Of a stretch of 64,000 nt of DNA, positions 61,329 through 64,000 are shown piece by piece; the stretch's first letter is position 1; each line of letters starts with the position of its first letter. Origin of the DNA: Marixanthotalea marina (lineage in GTDB: Bacteria > Bacteroidota > Bacteroidia > Flavobacteriales > Flavobacteriaceae); contig JAHLEH010000004.1 of assembly GCA_018883545.1 (NCBI GenBank), positions 1 through 64,000 of the forward strand. The letters run 5' to 3'. The notes under the pieces were generated by a model. The model made no database searches. It was not told the DNA's origin and was given only the letters and a program-made list of their open reading frames with translations. The translations under genes and the position numbers were made by a program.

Positions 61329-62684
61329 TTATCCAATTTCTTTAATCATTAAGTCCAACCCTTCCCTGATGATTTTTTGGTGAGGCTGTTTAGACACACA
61401 AATAAATTCAGTTAAAGCAAAATCTTCTGGAGCCACTTCATACATCCCCAAAGCTTCCATTTCATCCAAATCTTTGTACATACAAGCCTTTAAAACCTGC
61501 ATTGGGTATATATCCAATGGAAAAACCTCTTCATAACTTCCTGTTACCACGAAGGCTCTGTGCTCACCATTGGTATTGGTATCCAAATCGTATTCTTTCT
61601 TAGGGTTTAACCACGAAAAAGTAAGAGCTCTTGAAGTTGATATTTTATTGAAAATCGGTTTGTTCCAACCAAAAAATTCATAATCATCACCCTCTGGTAT
61701 CACTGTTATCACATTGCTGTAATAATCTAAGTTCCCATCTGGCTTCACTTGTTTGCCAGTTAACACATTACCTGAAATGATTCTAGCATTGGCATCTTGT
61801 GAAATACCTTTATCGTACACCATTGTAGCCACTTCAGAACCTATTTTAGTAACAAAATACCTAGGCTTTTCTATTGAAGAACCTACCAATGCCACAACGC
61901 GCTCTGCATTAAATTTACCAGTTAACAACAACTCGCCTATAATAACCAAATCTTGCGCACTAACGGTCCAAACGACTTCCCCTTTGTTTATGGGGTCTAT
62001 TCTGTTTATTTGGGTTCCTACATTACCTGCCGGATGCGGCCCAGACACTCTATGAACCGTAATTCCCGACAACTCTGCCAAAGGTGAATTTGCCGACTTA
62101 CCAACAGACACATGTACTTGACCTTCGGTTAATTTACCAAGTGCCGTTACCGCTGCTTGCAACTCCTTTTCTTTTCCCTTTAAGGTAAAATCAAGATCGG
62201 CTGCCAAAGGTGCCGTTGCATAACCAGATATAAAAATGGCTTTTGGTGCTTTGTTTGGGTTTGCAATCACATCGTACGGACGTTGTTTTACAAACACCCA
62301 ACAACCGGACTCCAATAAACGGGTTTTAACCGTATCGGCATCAGCTTTGCTCAAATCCATCGCTCCATAATCCACATAAGACTGTGTTTTATCGGCTTCA
62401 ATTTTAATGGTTAGGATTTTACGTTTTTCACCACGTTCAATTTCTATAATCTCACCAGAAACAGGCGAAACAAATTTTACATCTTCGTTGGATTTATCAT
62501 AAAAAACAGGCTCGCCCGCTTTAACTTTTGATCCAACTTTAGAAATTAATTTAGGAATTACACCATGGAAGTCTTCAGGTCTTAAAGTATAAAAGTTGCT
62601 TAAAATCGCCTTTTCAGAGGTTTTTTCTGCGGTACCTTTAAGTTTAATGTCTAGACCTTTTTTAATGAGAATGTCTTTTGACAT
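61329..62684 (-). CDS. nqrA: Na+-NQR subunit A
   Basis: NqrA is the cytoplasmic peripheral subunit that contributes to the ubiquinone- or menaquinone-binding region. This 451-aa protein has the expected domains: an N-terminal lipoyl-like fold with DFHGVIPKLISKVGSKVKAGEPVFYDK near 38-64 and VSPVSGEIIEIERGEKRKI near 73-91, a middle Rossmann-like domain with ISGYATAPLAADL near 153-165 and GPHPAGNVGTQINRIDPIN near 214-232, and the NqrA SLBB domain from about 250 on. It is the first gene of the operon; a TAAATTTG -7 element lies 37 bases upstream. Confidence 0.96.
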   Translation of the reverse strand: MSKDILIKKGLDIKLKGTAEKTSEKAILSNFYTLRPEDFHGVIPKLISKVGSKVKAGEPVFYDKSNEDVKFVSPVSGEIIEIERGEKRKILTIKIEADKTQSYVDYGAMDLSKADADTVKTRLLESGCWVFVKQRPYDVIANPNKAPKAIFISGYATAPLAADLDFTLKGKEKELQAAVTALGKLTEGQVHVSVGKSANSPLAELSGITVHRVSGPHPAGNVGTQINRIDPINKGEVVWTVSAQDLVIIGELLLTGKFNAERVVALVGSSIEKPRYFVTKIGSEVATMVYDKGISQDANARIISGNVLTGKQVKPDGNLDYYSNVITVIPEGDDYEFFGWNKPIFNKISTSRALTFSWLNPKKEYDLDTNTNGEHRAFVVTGSYEEVFPLDIYPMQVLKACMYKDLDEMEALGMYEVAPEDFALTEFICVSKQPHQKIIREGLDLMIKEIG

Positions 62685-62720
62685 GTTTTTATATTGAAAT
62701 TAGTTGTATAAAAATCGGGG

Positions 62721-62728
62721 CAAATTTA
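62721..62728 (-). promoter_or_regulatory. Bacteroidetes promoter for the nqr operon
   Basis: TAAATTTG on the minus strand, 36 bases before the nqrA start codon, fits the -7 consensus and would drive all six nqr genes. Confidence 0.55.
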
Positions 62729-62839
62729 CGAATTAAAAAAACAGTTTTCATAATAAATTAACAGAATTTTGTTAGGCTTGGCAGATGTTTATTCTGAGGC
62801 ACAAAATTTGTTTATATTTACAAAAAATACATATGCAAA

Positions 62840-64000
62840 ATGACGTTTAGGCAGGTTTCAGTATTTATAGTTTTTCTTATTTCCAACGCTGTTTTTAGTC
62901 AAATAAGCGAGGTTAACCCGCCAGATTACATAAAAACCATTGCCTTTAAAAGCAATACACCCGAGAGTCAATTGCCAATACTCAAGTTGGGAGAGTCTTT
63001 GGTATTGGAATTTGACGCTTTAAACGGGAACGAAGATAATTACTACTACACCATAGAACATTTTAACCACGACTGGACACCTTCGGTACTTATTAAATCT
63101 GAATATTTGGACGGCTTCGACAACCAACGCATTAGAAACTACCAAAACTCATTCAATACCTATCAAATATATTCCCATTATCAATTAACAATACCAAATG
63201 CTCAAACCAAGCGCCTAAAGGTTTCCGGTAATTACATGATTAATATTTTTGATGCAGGCAATAACCTTATTTTTTCAAGAAAATTTATGGTGTATGAAAA
63301 CCTCACGACTGTAGGCGTTAGCATTAAACGCTCCAGAAGCATCGAATTTTTAGAAAGCAAGCAGCGGGTAGATATTATTATAAACTCTAACAACATGCGC
63401 CTTAACAACCCTAAGGATAATGTTGACGTGGTTATTGTACAAAACAATAACCTCAACACGGCTATAAAAAACTTAAAACCTCTTTATACAATAGGAAATG
63501 AATTAATTTATAAATACGACACCGAAACCAGTTTTTGGGGCGGCAATGAATACCTTTACTTTGAAAATAAAGATGTAAGGGCCGCTAATTCTGGCATTCA
63601 GTTTATAGATTTAAAAGATTTATACCACAATTATCTCTATACTAACTTTTCAAGAGCCAATAGGCCTTACACGTACAACCCCGATATTAATGGGAACTAC
63701 CTCATTTCAAATATAGATTCAGACGATCCAAATACGGAAGCCGACTATGTTTGGGTACACTTTTCACTTCTGCCCAATGAAGCTTACAAAGACAAGGCTA
63801 TCTACGTTTATGGAAATTATAATAATTACGCTTTGGAAGAAACCAATAAAATGGTTTACGATGAAATTGACAAGGTATACAAACTCCAAATGCTTTTAAA
63901 ACAAGGCTTTTATAATTATAAATATGTAGCAGTAAACACAGATGGGGCTTTAGATGAAGGTGCCGTAAGCGGTAACTTTTACCAAACTGAAAATAATTAC
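62840..64000 (+). CDS. Type IX secretion system plug protein (DUF5103), partial
   Basis: The frame opens at the ATG at 62840 and is still open at the window edge (387 codons seen). The overlapping ATG at 62834 runs into a stop after five codons. A signal peptide (FIVFLISNAVFSQ) is followed by the DUF5103 region: YIKTIAFKSN near 32-41, ILKLGESLVLEFDALNGNEDNYYYTIEHFNHDW near 48-80 and YQIYSHYQLTIPN near 111-123. DUF5103 proteins were identified as the plug (PlugV/P058) that closes the SprA translocon of type IX secretion. Its gene diverges from nqrA. About 35 residues at the C-terminal end of the family are presumably beyond the edge. Confidence 0.88.
   Translation, partial: MTFRQVSVFIVFLISNAVFSQISEVNPPDYIKTIAFKSNTPESQLPILKLGESLVLEFDALNGNEDNYYYTIEHFNHDWTPSVLIKSEYLDGFDNQRIRNYQNSFNTYQIYSHYQLTIPNAQTKRLKVSGNYMINIFDAGNNLIFSRKFMVYENLTTVGVSIKRSRSIEFLESKQRVDIIINSNNMRLNNPKDNVDVVIVQNNNLNTAIKNLKPLYTIGNELIYKYDTETSFWGGNEYLYFENKDVRAANSGIQFIDLKDLYHNYLYTNFSRANRPYTYNPDINGNYLISNIDSDDPNTEADYVWVHFSLLPNEAYKDKAIYVYGNYNNYALEETNKMVYDEIDKVYKLQMLLKQGFYNYKYVAVNTDGALDEGAVSGNFYQTENNY

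Overview
The window is AT-rich chromosomal DNA from a member of the Bacteroidetes, almost certainly a marine-type Flavobacteriaceae. The signs are type IX secretion genes (PorT, the DUF5103 plug protein, a cargo protein with a C-terminal sorting domain), the TamL lipoprotein form of the Omp85 family, DUF6090 proteins, a six-gene Na+-NQR operon, an AccD without its zinc ribbon, and many Bacteroidetes-type -7 promoters of the form TAnnTTTG. No tRNA, rRNA, CRISPR array, insertion sequence or prophage was seen. The species cannot be named from the sequence alone.

Layout. 1-5.1 kb (minus strand): PhnA, a secreted two-repeat protein, an MmcQ/YjbR protein, a broken GNAT acetyltransferase, hemW with an apparently lost ATG start, ruvC and a small outer-membrane protein. 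5.1-12.4 kb: a family 2 glycosyltransferase, then a cluster built around a duplicated BlaI/BlaR1-like unit (repressor, two M56 peptidases with TonB-like tails, a decayed second repressor, a TPR protein, a detached TonB-like lipoprotein), and a divergent DUF456 membrane protein. Three identical-format dyads lie between the repressor and DUF456. 12.6-17 kb: a response regulator and TPR histidine kinase, a tiny lipoprotein and a LacI regulator. 17-22.2 kb: a very large type IX secreted LamG protein cut by an in-frame TAG. 22.5-32.8 kb: SMP-30 hydrolase, TPR protein, rsmG, fatty-acid desaturase, aminotransferase, cytochrome c, a frameshifted small protein, an ABC exporter and an SGNH esterase. 32.8-42 kb: two DUF6090 proteins, OsmC, a DASS transporter, apbE and its small partner, a methyltransferase with map, a HAD protein and gpmI, with two palindromic repeat elements. 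42-46 kb: a frameshifted TIR-domain gene, pnp and rpsO. 46-54.6 kb: accD, fbaA, tamL, an RNA methyltransferase, porT, ubiE and trkA. 54.6-64 kb: trkH, a small membrane protein, nqrF-E-D-C-B-A (transcribed A to F on the minus strand) and the 5' part of the type IX plug protein gene.

How genes work together. NqrA-F form the Na+-pumping NADH:quinone reductase; ApbE, about 20 kb away, would attach FMN to NqrB and NqrC; UbiE/MenG makes the menaquinone it reduces; TrkA/TrkH use the ion gradient for K+ uptake. TamL, PorT and the plug protein serve the outer membrane and type IX secretion, and the LamG protein is a likely client. Most of the rest is housekeeping.

The most notable non-routine signals are the three AACTAA-N4-TTAGTT dyads at the BlaI/BlaR1 locus; the duplication there, with one repressor copy decayed through a clean 81-bp deletion; and a set of disrupted reading frames (stop codons, a lost start, two homopolymer frameshifts) spread over 40 kb. 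The disruptions could be real pseudogenes or uncorrected sequence errors.
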